Shown: positions 9,751 through 21,707 of the stretch, piece by piece
Numbering within the stretch: position 1 is the first letter of the stretch
Layout of the letters: each line of letters opens with the position of its first letter
Assembly (NCBI GenBank): GCA_973895155.1
Contig: OZ316892.1
Location: forward strand, 22,878,001 to 22,942,000
Direction of reading: 5' to 3'
Source: Marsupella aquatica
Lineage: Eukaryota > Marchantiophyta
Length of the DNA stretch: 64,000 nucleotides
Notes under the pieces: generated by a model
The model's input: only the letters and a program-made list of their open reading frames with translations
Database searches by the model: none
Told to the model about the DNA's origin: nothing
Translations under genes and position numbers: made by a program

Positions 9751-12700
9751 TTGATTGTAATTCTATTGTTGCTCGTATATGTTAGTGCAGGGACCTTATG
9801 TACTTTGGCATAGCACAAGATTGTAGAAAAGTCAGCCATGGGTTAAAATTTCATGCTTCATCGATGTCTTATTGCACTCTGTAGAAATGGCAGTTAGTGC
9901 CATCGACTTAGATTAGTCTCTACTGTACACAATTTACTCCTATGAAGGGATCACGTCAGATAGAGCAGGTCTTCCCAGCCGATACATTAGACACTCCCAT
10001 CTTTGGATCCTCTACCGGGGCTTCAAAAGGAGATGTCCTGTCTTGATCCACCATTGACTTATCGTCCTAGATGCACACCGCATCACTGTGAAGGGATTAT
10101 CGTGATCGCATTATGTCTGTCTTGGGGGTCTGGATTGAGCAGGAGCATGCCTGGCAGTGTGTCGGGGGTTCATACTAATCAGGTCTGCCAACCTCACATG
10201 TTTACAATTCACTGCAGCAGGATTGCAGCAGGTATTATGATACTCACTACCATTGAAGTCCGATGCGAGAAATTTTCATGTACACGGTTATAGAATTTTT
10301 TTTCTCAGATCACAGGAAGTTGCCTGCCTCTAATCCTTGTTGTGTGGCGTTCACCTAAGGATAAATTCGAGATCACTCAAAGTCCGACTCCTTGCCTCTA
10401 GCTTCTCTGTCAAACGTTGGTTTCTTGTTTCGTCATATGTACTTTGAAATCTATTTTATAATATTGGATAGAGTCTCCTTCTTTTTGACGTTTTTCTTCA
10501 AATTAGATTTCCTCACTCCAGAATTTCTTCTGGACGTGTATAACGAGCGCGCACTCGCTTTGTAAAGCACCAAGGAACTTCTCTGCGCATATTTTCTGAT
10601 GTGACGTATTATTATTTCCGACTACTCTACTCTCGCAAACCGTTTCGAGAGTTTGAGCTCCCATTACTTTATTTCACTTTGTTAGACAATTATTACACCT
10701 CCATAGTGGTATGGTGTGAGGAGGAGAATCCTTGAGAAGACGGCAGTGTAAAATCGTCATCTCTCAATCGAAATTGCTCGCGTAAACCTATATATAAAAT
10801 CCGTGCCCTGGGTTTGGAGCGGCACAGGTCGTGTGGTTGTGACCAAATCGTCGTTGGTCACGGATCTGGTAAAGGCTACTCGTCACATTTTGGAGAAGGT
10901 TTAACTGTTTGTCTCGAGCAAAGCTGTGGGTTCAATCGATCTCCCGATCCCAAAGTCCTTACCTACATTTCATTCTTGTCCGCCAATGTTCAGTTAAAAT
11001 CACTTTCTGCTTGTTTTGATCTTTCTCTTACATTGCTCATTCCTCTGTTGCTATACTTGGGAAAATTTTCCTCAATGTTCAAATCTATGAAGGGGTCTTT
11101 GTTTCAATCCTACTCTCATTGTTATTCACTGGGAGATACTCTAAATCGGTTCAACATAGGCCACCATGAACAAGTCTCTCAGGTTGGGTCCTGTCAATGC
11201 AATGAAGGATTGTTTCTCGTCCCTTCCCTTCCCTGCCGTTCCCTTCCATTTCTTACTTTCTGCGCTTCCCTTCCCTTCCCATCTACCCCAGAAAAATGCC
11301 TCCAATGCATACATTCCTTGGTAGCTTCTTCAGATTGTAGAGCATTGCCCCACCGTTTCCCATCCCTCTAAACTGTAAACTGCGAATTTCCAGTTTTTCA
11401 GGCATCAACGGCAGCGGGTGCTTCTCGTGTATAATAAATAGAGATGCCAGAGCGCTGGAACAGCAGAGGCCATGGCCGAAGGAAAAGTTAAAAGGACGCA
11501 CGGTGTGGCTGCCCACCCTTGATCTAGATGGCGCCGACCTCCTGCCTCGGGCGAAAAGCAAAAGAAAAACGGATAGCGGATTTTTTAGCAGAGGGCAACC
11601 AATGTAAGCTTCGAATCTTGTAAAAAGGTTTTAGTGATATGCCGGATATATAGCTGTAGGGCGATGATTGGTTAAGAAGGTTTACATTCCTTTAATTTAC
11701 CGTGTCCTTCGCTGAATCATAGTCTCTTCGTGTCGAAAACACTTCAGATCCATGTAATACAAGTAACGAAACTCCTACAAATCATAAACGAAACCACAGG
11801 TACTAAGCTAGAGAAGGCAAGACAAGAATGGACCTGTGCCACAGGTCTGCATGCTGGCGTGTAACTGGTCAGCCAGTGCAGTGGACAGTTTCCACTTTAC
11901 AGTTCATCATGATAAGCTAGCTCACAGATGCACTTCATCCATAAAACTGAAATGTGATCACCTTCAGAGAAACTAGGAATCCTAAGTAGGAAAGGAGGAC
12001 AAGAGATCGCAAACCAATATTTCAGGCTCGGAATTATTTGAGGCCTCAGCATGTTGAAAAGCTACAGTTTATTTGCTGCTCCCAGCTTCAACTTCATGAA
12101 CGTACTGTACGTACTCGTTAAAGTTCTTGCGATGAAGCTCATCCAGCTAACAAATCGAGCTTTACATGCCCGGTCCTTCCCAACTACAGCCAGGTGGCCA
12201 CGTTGTCTACAGAAGGACTGAGCTTATTATTGAAGGCTCTACGGTGGGGGTGGTACCGATTATTATTCTACATAATTATGTATTCTTGTATTCTTGTATT
12301 CGTCAGACAGTCAATATATTTCTTATTGACTGCTGCAGTAGGAAAAAAAAAGAGAAGCAAAGCTGACTGCATGCTCCATCGTTGTACTAGCTAGTCTTCT
12401 CTCTATCTAACTACATCCGATTGATCTATCCGCAGTCAGGATGCACTCTGAGCAGTGCCTCCAACTCAAAACTCGATCAACCCTGATGAGTTGAAAAAGG
12501 CGGTAAAGAGCTGATGTGTCCCAAACTGGTACTTCAGTGAACATATATAGTCACTGGTATCTCTGGGCTCAATAGAAGGTTGTGAAAGCGTTTGAAACTC
12601 GAATTAAGCCCATCATACTATTCATAAGATCTCGTCCGTCATGCATCCAAGCCCAACATCTCCTCCGTATCTCCCACCTTCTTTCAGAATACAAGCAATT

Positions 12701-13749
12701 AGCGGCTGCCAGGCACCGGGGTACCTACATTTGTGCAGACAAACTCAGCACTGTCAGGATAGAAACATACACAACGCCGAGATGAACTGTGCAGCATAGT
12801 TAATATAAATCAACAACAGTATATGTTCGTCAAAGAACAGGAATACTCAAAATAATCGCGTTTTCCACAAGGTTCCAGACAGTGAATGCCACAGTTCCCC
12901 CCCTGGTCCCAGACATTTACTGTTTCAGCTCGTCTTGCGTACATCTCCCTTCCATATCGATTCTCATATGGCCAAAGCGGAACACACATCTTATTACATA
13001 TCCAATCCGAGGAGAACAACGGAGCGCAAGATCACTTAAATGGTCTGTCCACGTCCAACGTACAGAAAGCTGTAGAATCACCAAACGTTCAGACGAGAGG
13101 CAGCCTGGTGTAATATATTTCTACTGTAACTCCCAATAAGTAAGGCACTGTAGAAAAGGCTCGATCAGCAGAAGGCGGAAACCGGAAACAATCTGTGGTA
13201 CAACTAGAAAGGCCGACCAAGTGGTCAATCGCGAGTATCGTGGTTCAACTGAAGAACAAAACTTCATAATGCATATCTATTTTCTGTCCCGCTTGGAAGC
13301 AATTAATGGGTTGTAATCGCAGTGAGACTCAGAACAGCTCTCGTCTAGCTTGTTACTTCCTTTCGGGTCTACCGCACCATAGTACCGAATCATCGAAGAT
13401 GCGAAAATCATTCGGTCCACGCACCGCAGAGAAGCAAAACAAAGAGTAAGAGTAACAAACGGTGCTGAGGTGTGTCGTCATTAAGTAAAACTCAGCCCGG
13501 CCAGGAAAAAACGCACAAACGGTCTTGGAGAGTAATTCAAACAGTGTACGTCGCCGCTTGCATTGCCAAACAAATAAATATAATTATGTGAATGGCCTAC
13601 ACGCAATAGCATGGAACGATGTAGATCGAGGACGAGAGAGCAAATATAATTATGTGAATGGCCTACACGCAATAGCATGGAACGATGTAGATCGAGGACG
13701 AGAGAGCATTTAATTAATGACTAACTCTTGCTGCAAGGAGCACGGTCGG
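9751..13749. other. Spacer between DUF2921 and lipid transfer protein genes
   Basis: No supported gene. A TATATATAAAA box occurs at about 10790, but the 185-codon open frame after it (10814-11371) has no ATG start and contains low-complexity CCCTTCC runs at 11218-11282. A perfect tandem duplication lies at 13576-13707. The rest appears unique, moderately AT-rich sequence. Confidence 0.5.
13576..13707. repeat. Perfect 66-bp tandem duplication
   Basis: Two identical adjacent 66-bp units at 13576-13641 and 13642-13707, starting AAATATAATTATGTG and ending CGAGAGAGC. The lack of any mismatch points to a recent duplication, in the 3' flank of the lipid transfer protein gene. Confidence 0.95.
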
Positions 13750-14184
13750 CTAACCGCTGCTGTCCTGCAGATTCCAACGGATTATTACTACATTACTGGT
13801 AACGGTCATTGGTCTGTCTGGAAGGAGCAGCATTGAATTAGCTCTCTCGTAAGCGAAACCAGAATGATCTGAGTTCATACCGTTGCACATGGTGTGAGGA
13901 GCGACCTGACGCCCACAAGCCTTTGGTAAGGCTAGCGCCTTGTGAAAATCGACAGTAACGCCTGGCATCGGATTGGGGTTCTTGGCTGCGTTGCAGAGGC
14001 AGTCCGCGCTCAGTGTCGTCACCAACTTACAGCACTGCCCTCCCTTGGCTGGATTCCCTGCAGACGGCGAATTTACGTATGGCAGGCAAGGGGAGAACTG
14101 CATCACGGGTGGGCACTGGCCAGATGCAACCACCAGCATGGCCATCAGCGTTACCGCCACAGCCAGCATCACCTTCGTCGCCAT
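13750..14184 (-). CDS. Non-specific lipid transfer protein, eight-cysteine type
   Basis: Small secreted protein that binds lipids at the cell surface or cuticle. The chosen ATG at 14184 gives MATKVMLAVAVTLMAMLVVASG, a clear signal peptide; the frame stays open upstream, but the extra 20 codons would block it. The mature part carries the full eight-cysteine pattern C-X8-C-X17-CC-X9-CXC-X25-C-X9-C, as in plant LTP/2S albumin-like proteins, closest in spacing to the D or G types. Beyond the last cysteine the open frame runs to 13750 with an unconserved tail. However, MCN-G is encoded across AACG|GTATGA, a possible donor at 13880, so the true gene may splice there to a C-terminal exon I could not place. 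No GPI-anchor signal is evident in the read-through tail. Confidence 0.85.
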   Translation of the reverse strand: MATKVMLAVAVTLMAMLVVASGQCPPVMQFSPCLPYVNSPSAGNPAKGGQCCKLVTTLSADCLCNAAKNPNPMPGVTVDFHKALALPKACGRQVAPHTMCNGMNSDHSGFAYERANSMLLLPDRPMTVTSNVVIIRWNLQDSSG

Positions 14185-14351
14185 CTTCTGCGAGTCACAA
14201 ACCGTGACAAGGAGGACCACTTGGCAATCGATCTCTGGAAGCAAAGCAATTCACTGTAAACAAAAGTCGAATGGCCACAACTATAGCTGCACAAACAAAG
14301 ATCTCTGAACGCCCTCAATTCTCAATGGAAAGAATCGACTCGGGAACTGGG

Positions 14352-14362
14352 CATTTATAACG
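14352..14362 (-). promoter_or_regulatory. Probable TATA box of the lipid transfer protein gene
   Basis: The minus strand reads CGTTATAAATGC about 170 bp upstream of the chosen start codon. Position and sequence suit a plant TATA box; the transcription start is inferred only. Confidence 0.4.
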
Positions 14363-14997
14363 AACCTTGAAGGTTGAATATATGTGCAGCACTGGTCTTC
14401 CGTTCCTAGTTCCTACGTGGTACCCGGCAGCCTTCTCGATCAGCGGTCGGCCATGCAAATCTCCAGAGCTCCAGATCAGTGCACTCACCTGTACTACGTG
14501 TATTGCAGGTTACAATCGATCACTTTCAATGTCAATTGAGCTCATCGATCGAAGCTTCGAGCTCGACCGGACCATGCATGTATAGCAAGTATCACCGGGC
14601 AGGTACCCGTACTGTACAGCAAATTGAAATCCTGTTACATCTGAGAATTTGTTGCCGAAGAGAGATCTCAGGACGATATGGCAGCTAGCGACATCAAACT
14701 AATACAGCGAGTTGATCGAGCAAGTCATTCAATTGAGAGCAACCTGTTATCAGTCCCTAAATTGAACATTCCAAATCACTGTACCACGATATTGACTGGC
14801 ACCATCAGAGGCCTCGACCCTCCATGTGGCCATCATTTTTGAGGTTGTTAACTTCATGGGTTCTCAGACACTCCACTCCCATTAGTTGTTGTCAGGGGTC
14901 TCGTTGAAGAATGAGAAAATGCTATCAGACAGTCACATCAGCTAAATTTACTCTTGGCCAATTCTCTCGGTGCCCTTGCCAGGTTGGAAATTTCCCA
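14363..14997. other. Upstream flank of the lipid transfer protein gene
   Basis: No gene seen. The sequence is unique and rich in restriction-like palindromes such as CGATCGA, with no recognisable element beyond the TATA box. Confidence 0.4.
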
Positions 14998-15502
14998 TTT
15001 GGCTGATCTCGCTGAGTCACTATTTCAACTTGTTGGCCTTGATAAGAGCATCTCGAACCGACCGAAGGGGTTTTGTTAATGTAATGGGACCAAATTCATT
15101 AAAATGCAAAAGTCAGGTCCAACCCACTCAATGAAACTATATGGGGTTTTCAGGAATGGAGTTTCTTGGCCCACTCAGCTGATCTCACTTTTTCACTTGT
15201 TGACCTTGATAAGAGCATCATTCTCCAACCGGAGGGGTTTTGTTGCTGTAATGGGACCAAATTCAATATAATGCAAAAGTCAAGTCCAACCCACTCAATG
15301 GAACTCTGCGGGGTTTCCAGGAAAGGGGTATCTTGGCGGCCCACTCAGCTGATCTCACTTTTTCACGTGTTGGCCTTGATGAGTGTATCTCCAACTGAAG
15401 GAGTTTTGTTACTGTAATGGGACCAAATTCAGTAAAATGCAAAAGTCGGGTCCAACCCACTCAATGGAACTCTATGGGGTTTCCAGGAATGGAGTTTCTT
15501 GG
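14998..15502. repeat. Three tandem copies of a ~170-bp unit
   Basis: Units start near 14998, 15171 and 15341. Each holds CTGATCTC(A/G)CT near its start, then TTGTTGGCCTTGATAAGAG, GTAATGGGACCAAATTCA, GTCCAACCCACTCAATG and a GGGGTTTYCAGGAAWGG end. Copies differ by scattered substitutions. A further partial piece (GCTGAGTCACTTTTTCACTTGATGG) occurs near 15733. No lasting open frame is conserved. Confidence 0.8.
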
Positions 15503-17553
15503 TTATTAGATCTATATGTGAAAGAGATTATACACTACTTGACTCTTTACTTGGTTTGGTTCGTTGTTGGGTTTTGGGTTTTCAAGATTTCAGTTCATGG
15601 TTGTCAGATACTGATGTCTGCTGTTTAGGAAAATTACCCTATCAGGGTTTCTATTGGCCATGATCACAGCCACAATAGATACTTACAGTGAACTCAAACA
15701 TGGATGTTGTCAAACTGGGTATTTTACACTTGGCTGAGTCACTTTTTCACTTGATGGCCTCATTGCATGAAAATTTCTAAGGGAAATCATCACTCTGCTA
15801 ACTGAGTTGCTGTTTCAACTCAAAAGTTAGAAGGTTTCATATGCCAATCACTGATGATTGGGAGCAACTGATACCTCATTCCCGGAGTGTGTCAATGTCA
15901 TATCATTTTGAATAGTCTCTAAGACAGTGAGAGTTTGTTTGATGTTAGGTGAAACCCCCTCATCAATCCTATCTACTATCTTGGTGGCCAGAACCATATC
16001 TCACCAAATCTTCAAGACAAGAGTTCAATGTTCAAGACAACCAGAAAAACCCCAAATCCTCAAAGTTTCTTCTTATGGATGCTGATACAGTAGTCATAAT
16101 TACTTTTTGCAAAATATAGTTTGTTTTTGTTTTTTGGTGCACAGTGTAAAACTGTAACATTATGGAAACACTTGGCTGGACAGCTATGGCGGGAGCTATG
16201 GGGACAGATTCAGGACATGGGGAGTATTAAATTCCAGACACAACAGCGGGCACAACAGCCTAAAAATCACAACAGCCTGAAAATCTTTCTAGGAGGGAAA
16301 ATGCCATGGGAATCGGTGTTTTGTGTTGACATGGGAATGAACACATGTTTTGGCTAGGTTCCAGCGAAATGCTGGAAAAAGTAGACTAAGAAAACTTTTT
16401 GGCTCGAGAAATTAAAATGACCACCTGCTAAACTAAGTCTGGGAGCAACCTCTAGAATATATCTGTATGCCATCAAAGATAGTGTCTCAACCGAATTACA
16501 AATACCGTAGCGGACAGCGGCCTGAGCGGGGGCCTGAGTAGCTCCCATGTGCTTGATTGAACATGTCCTAGAGTCCATCAATGTGCTAACTATCATTCCC
16601 TTAACTTCAAATACAATTTTGCTTCAGTCAACGACAACCTTATATATGAAACCCTGTCAAAGGTAACTTTTCCAGCTTAAATTTAATAAAAAATAAGAAT
16701 ATACTAACAGTATCTCCACTCCTTCCTTGTTAGTGTACATAGATAAGATGCATCTACTGATTGATTCAACTTGCCTCTTAGTCTCACTTACAACAAATAG
16801 AGTTGCTCCTCCAAAATATTTAATTATTGACTATTAATTAGTTCTATGTATCACCTTGTAAAAGTCACTATATCATGCTGCCAAAACTCAAAGGGTGCCT
16901 TAAAGGACCAATGCTGTCCAAAGAAGCTTGTGAGGACTTAAGAAAGAGGGAGAGCAATCAACATGTGACACTTCATCTGCCAAGTCTAGAAGAAGAAGAG
17001 TAAGACAGTAAAAATTTTGAAAATTTTGAAAATTTTACTGGTTTCTCTTCATAAACAGGACTCCTTGGATTTTTGGCTTGTTGGTCTTGTTAGATTTTGT
17101 CTAGCTTCTTTAGACCACAGGTGTCTATTGCACTAAAGAGAGGTCAGACATTCACTATTCTTCATAGGGTCAATGTTGTTGGTTTTATGGCTTCTAGACA
17201 AATTCCACTTCAGGACCCTCCAATGCGGTTTACACCAGAGCTCTAGAAGGCTTTTCAATTTGTTGCTCAGTCGGGCTTTAGTTCAAAATTGATTAAGAGA
17301 GCCCAGAAAAGTAAAAATTAAATAGAAGGATGACATAAGGTTACATAAAATTTTAAAAATGATTAGAAATAAATTGGACACAGGGATATGAGGAACTTGT
17401 GATTCTATGAGGAGGGTGTACTTTCAACCTAGGGCCAGCTGCAGGCCAGAGGAAAGGATCCAAGAAGGACAGGCGTCAGCAGCTGATAGGCATGGCCGGG
17501 GACTCACATGCAGGCTTGCATGGGAATACTTGCCGCCGGAGTGTCCCGGTATT
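15503..17553. other. AT-rich spacer
   Basis: No supported gene. Short open frames lack motifs. A small AAAATTTTG triplication occurs near 17015-17040. Confidence 0.4.
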
Positions 17554-17726
17554 TTCCTGGTAACTGCACATCAAAATGCGACAGCCTACAATGTACTTGG
17601 TGATGTAGAAGGAACAATTGGGTTTATCATGCTGCATGGTGTGGAAAATCCATCCAATGTGTGGGCACATGCCACATGGCATAATACACCTTATGCTGTT
17701 GCTTTTTGATGTGCAATTACAAGAAA
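17554..17726. mobile_element. MITE-like element, copy 1
   Basis: A 173-bp element bounded by imperfect inverted repeats: left TTCCTGGTAACTGCACATC, and right, read on the minus strand, TTTCTTGTAATTGCACATC, both continuing AAAA. It is too short to code. The internal TTTATCATG and ATACACC motifs are shared with the copy at 20579-20697. Size, inverted ends and a second copy suggest a non-autonomous DNA transposon. Target duplication is not clear. Confidence 0.6.
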
Positions 17727-18911
17727 GGCATGCCAACCGGGGAGGGGCGGAAGGGAGTACGTACCATAGTAGGTACAAGTCACAGTTAGTTCATTGTTGT
17801 CCTCCGGTACAAGTCACAACTACCAACCCTGCAAGGTAGGGATGGCAGACACACATATAATGAGCTACAGTACAAATCCGAGCTGCATGACTGGGCAATG
17901 GGTAAGAGGGGTCTTGGCAAGGGCCAAGGCAGGGACATATGGGTCCTCTATTGCTAGGACCTTTCCCATGGTCCTCACTTATTTCTTATTTTATTCCTAC
18001 CCATCACACATGAACTTCCAATATTTTGAGAACTAAAGATGTTAGGGTTTTTCTAACCCAAATTTGAGCATTGAAGATGATAGGTGTTTTAGAACAATTT
18101 TATAATCGTTTTGAAAGGATAGGGGTAAAAGATAGTTAAAAATTATATTTCCTAGGGCATTTATTACCCAAAAAGGTTATAGGTGACATGGGGATCCCCT
18201 CCTTCAAGTGAGACCCCAAGAAACTTATCATGTATGTTTAAGTAATCAGGAGGGACAGTAGTGCAATGCACTAGCTTTGTATTTGAAGGAAATAGCAAGT
18301 ACACCCTTTCTTGTAATCTTTTGTATATTCTACACTGTTAGAACTTGTATGGTCAAATATAGATAGTCTCCTTGTGGCAAATTAAATGCCAGACACTATG
18401 TGTTGATGAACTCTGTTGTCCTCTTCTTTGGGGCATGGATGATTCACTGACTTAAAATTGGAAACTGCATATATACACTCACAAGAGGTGATGCGCTTTG
18501 TTTTGTCTTCCATTATTAGTCAATTTGAAATAAAGGCTTCTGATTCAAGAAATTCAAAGAAGTGGCTGCTGCATTGTATTCTGACTGCTAGTTTTTATGT
18601 TCCATAATATGGATTTTTCCAAGTTAAAGAGCAAAACTGAAGCTGCTAAAAATGCATGGTCAGCTCAGAATCTCTGCTGCGCAGGGTGATGAAGCTCTGC
18701 CTCCCTGATGTGTTTTGCACTTGCAATAACGCTCTGAAAATTGATTGAAAAAGAATATAATAAGATATGATATATCTTGGTGATTAAAAGAATTTAAATC
18801 ACAACTCGATCCCTATATAAGAGCTACTAAAAGAATTTAAAACACAACTCCCTGTATAAGAGCTACGGGTAACTCTCATTATCCAGTGCATATCATTTAG
18901 TTTCACCAGTA
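17727..18911. other. Spacer without recognisable features
   Basis: Nothing coding is supported. The sequence is AT-rich. A short direct repeat, TAAAAGAATTTAAA(A/T)CACAACTC, occurs twice near 18785-18850. Confidence 0.4.
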
Positions 18912-19175
18912 ATGGACTTGGGTTCCACTTTTTATGGTCACTACATTGTTCACCAGGGGACAACTTGCATTATACAGTGCACATTGTTAAGTCTGGGAAT
19001 AGACTTGGGTTCCACTTTTTATGGTTAGTACACTTTCACTAGGAATGAACTTGGACTCCACTTTTTATGGTTAGTACACTTTCACTATGAATGGACTTGG
19101 GCTCCACTTTTTATGGTTAACTGTACAGTTTCACTAGGAATGGACTTAGACTCCACTTTTTAAGGTTAGTATACT
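18912..19175. repeat. Minisatellite, ~45-48 bp units
   Basis: Five copies of GGACTTGGGYTCCACTTTTTATGGTTAGTACA-type units start near 18916, 19003, 19048, 19094 and 19143. The last four are spaced 45-49 bp; the first spacing is 87 bp, as if one unit had diverged. Confidence 0.8.
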
Positions 19176-19373
19176 GTTCACGCGACAGGAATTCAGCCAG
19201 CAGAGAATGGGGCCCTTAAATATGGGCAGGGGTGCCCTTTTATATGGCCGGGTATGTTCTATATGGGCAGGTGTTGTTTAACATATGATCCTAGTGACCA
19301 AAAGCCACTCATGGTTTGTATGTGATCTTTGAACGTGAATAGAGGTGAGGATAAAATAGTGTTGTACCCTCAA

Positions 19374-19520
19374 TGACAGCAGCTGACCAAAGATCTGGCG
19401 GTTTCACTGTTTCACGATAGCCCTCGACCCTTGATCGTGACAGCAGCTGACCAAAGATCTGGCCATTTCACTGTTTCACCGTAGCCCTCGGCCCTCGATG
19501 ACAGCAGCTGAGCTCTTTTC
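19374..19520. repeat. Two and a half copies of a ~67-bp tandem repeat
   Basis: Units contain GACAGCAGCTGACCAAAGATC followed by TTTCACTGTTTCAC and TAGCCCTCG. Two full copies and a third partial copy are seen. No coding signal. Confidence 0.75.
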
Positions 19521-19686
19521 AGGCAGCCTCCCTAATCCATCGACTCTTCACATGCGGCTCCTACTCCACCGACTCTCTTCACAGGCGGCCCTCTTCTGAA
19601 ATGTGGTGCACTACTCCCCCGACTACTCCTGGCACTACTCCGCCTCCATTCCCATTTTCACCCTCACTCTTGATACAATTATTCCC

Positions 19687-20040
19687 CCCTAAGTCACTGT
19701 CTACAGGCTTCAGTCTAGACTGAGGCCTTCAAAGTCACTTTGCATTGCAATTTAATAATAAATTTCTCATTTTTTGAATATTATAGAAATGATGATAAAA
19801 CTTATTGTACATGATCATCATTTTGTCATACATAGCATCCATGGTCTTTTAATCCTCAAACAATTTGGAGGGACCCTACATCATTTTGACATATATAATA
19901 TCCATGGTTCTATCCATCCACATACATTTGGTGGGGCCCTAGAGTCACGGTCTAGAGGCTTCACTCTAGAAGCCTAGACCCAACTCTAGCTTAGGCTTCA
20001 CTGTAGAAGCATAGACCCAACTGTAGCTTGTGACTCCATT
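19687..20040. repeat. Repeat-rich block with short inverted segments
   Basis: AAGTCACTGTCTACAGGCTTC at about 19690 resembles GAGTCACGGTCTAGAGGCTTC at about 19943. The second copy can fold on itself (TCTAGAGGCTTCACTCTAGAAGCC), and the block has a further near-duplicate TAGACCCAACT(C/G)TAGCTT. It may be a remnant of another short inverted-repeat transposon. Confidence 0.35.
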
Positions 20041-20578
20041 TATAAGTAAGATGTAGTTATTTTAGTTGTTTCCAGCTAAATAAATTTGGTGGCATGGTCT
20101 TTGATGCATTGTGTCTACCCTACCATGATGACACTGTTGCCACAACTGATAAAAAAACAATTGGCTGAAGCTACATGGCCTGATAACACCCCTCTCGTTG
20201 GTCACTTGAAATTTAAGCTACGATTTTCCAATTGTCAACATCTCGGCGCAGCACAATCTGTTATGGAGGAAAGATTTTTAAACCACACCTGCCATACAAG
20301 CCACATCCCTCCCTCACTACTCCTCATTCCTGTCCTGTGGTGAAGAGTGTTCCACCATAAAAGGTGGGCATTCACCACCTTTGTGGAGCTCAGGCCCACT
20401 CCTGAACTTATGCACTTTATAATGCGAGCTACAAGTAACCTGTCGCTCTTTATAGGTGCAGTTGTTTAACAGAAAGCAAAATTACGAGAGGAGCAAAGGT
20501 CCATAGTTGCTACTATGAGACATTCATCTAATTTTCATTTCTTACATCCTGTACAAGACACTGTCTTCAGTCCCTGCC

Positions 20579-20697
20579 GGTAATCACACATCAAAATGTG
20601 GTTGCATTCATTGATTGAAAGAAAATAAAGAGGTTTATCATGGTATGCAGGGATGTCATACACCGCATATATCATATTTTGATGTGCAGTTGCATCA
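20579..20697. mobile_element. MITE-like element, copy 2
   Basis: A ~119-bp element with ends GGTAATCACACATCAAAA and, on the minus strand, GATGCAACTGCACATCAAAA. It shares its terminal core CACATCAAAA and internal TTTATCATG with the copy at 17554-17726, so both belong to one family. It cannot encode a protein. Confidence 0.55.
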
Positions 20698-21707
20698 CAA
20701 TAGGCTGAAGCATTTATAAGCCTGTACCCGGTGAGATCCGAGCTTAGCAAACATAACTCCAAAGGAAGAGAGACCTATGAGACTATTGATTCAACATTTG
20801 ACTTCAGCAGTACGTACTTGTAGAGATTTGAGAGCAATTGACGGGTGACTGTTTTCGCTCCAGGAACACTCTCCCGTTGTCTTCCATTCTGGGTAGTATC
20901 AGCCTCCGGACTTAGAAGCTAAAGAGCATACCAGCAAAGCCATTCCAGAAGTTCTTCAATTCGTGATTACTCATTCATGTCCAAGAATTGGTGAGATTAG
21001 TGAATGTCAAATGTCGGCCCTCACATACACTCGTTGTCAACTTGGCCTATCGCAAAGACGTTCGTTTGATTTAGTTCTAAGTTTCTAATGGACCCCAGAG
21101 CATGGAAACTAGGCACCAATTCATTGTTTCCCCCTGGATTTCACGAAGTTCTTTTCCCTTAGTGAGATGGGTAGCTCACTAAAACTTGGGTTTAATTGTG
21201 TGGACCTTATTTGTACGCAAAGCTGTTCAAGTCAGCCAGTGTTGATTTGGACTGGGTATTTCACTGCAAATACTTTTTCCATGTTCGGGAACCATAAGCA
21301 GCTGCGATATTTATCACTGCATAGATTAAGAATCGAACATTTTCCGGAGTTCGTCACCATTGCTGTCTTCATATATCTGCAAGAGCTGCTCTTTTGACTA
21401 TGCCTTCGTAACTTATGAGGACAAGAAGAGACTCATCACAGAGAAAGGAAAGGTGTACAACGACCACACGAATCGTTCAGTAGGCACATGGCATTTTTCT
21501 TTCCAAAACAGCTAGAGACGTGCAGAGTAGATATCCATCCAAGCCGATTATTCAGACCTACCAAATTCTAGTCCTAAGACTTGACATAGTTATTACTGCT
21601 AAGAGTCAGAAATGCTATATCACAGGGAGAACGGCAACCTTCATCTATCGGCCAAGAACTATCGCATATAACAGATACCCCTCAATCCATGAAAGTGAGG
21701 ATTTCAC
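20698..21707. other. Spacer downstream of the LEA-like gene
   Basis: No supported gene. It probably includes the 3' untranslated region of the minus-strand LEA-like gene next to 21708. Confidence 0.4.

Noticed and set aside
10814-11371. 185-codon open frame downstream of a TATATATAAAA box
   Set aside because: No ATG start, low-complexity CCCTTCC runs in the second half and no recognisable motif; likely chance.
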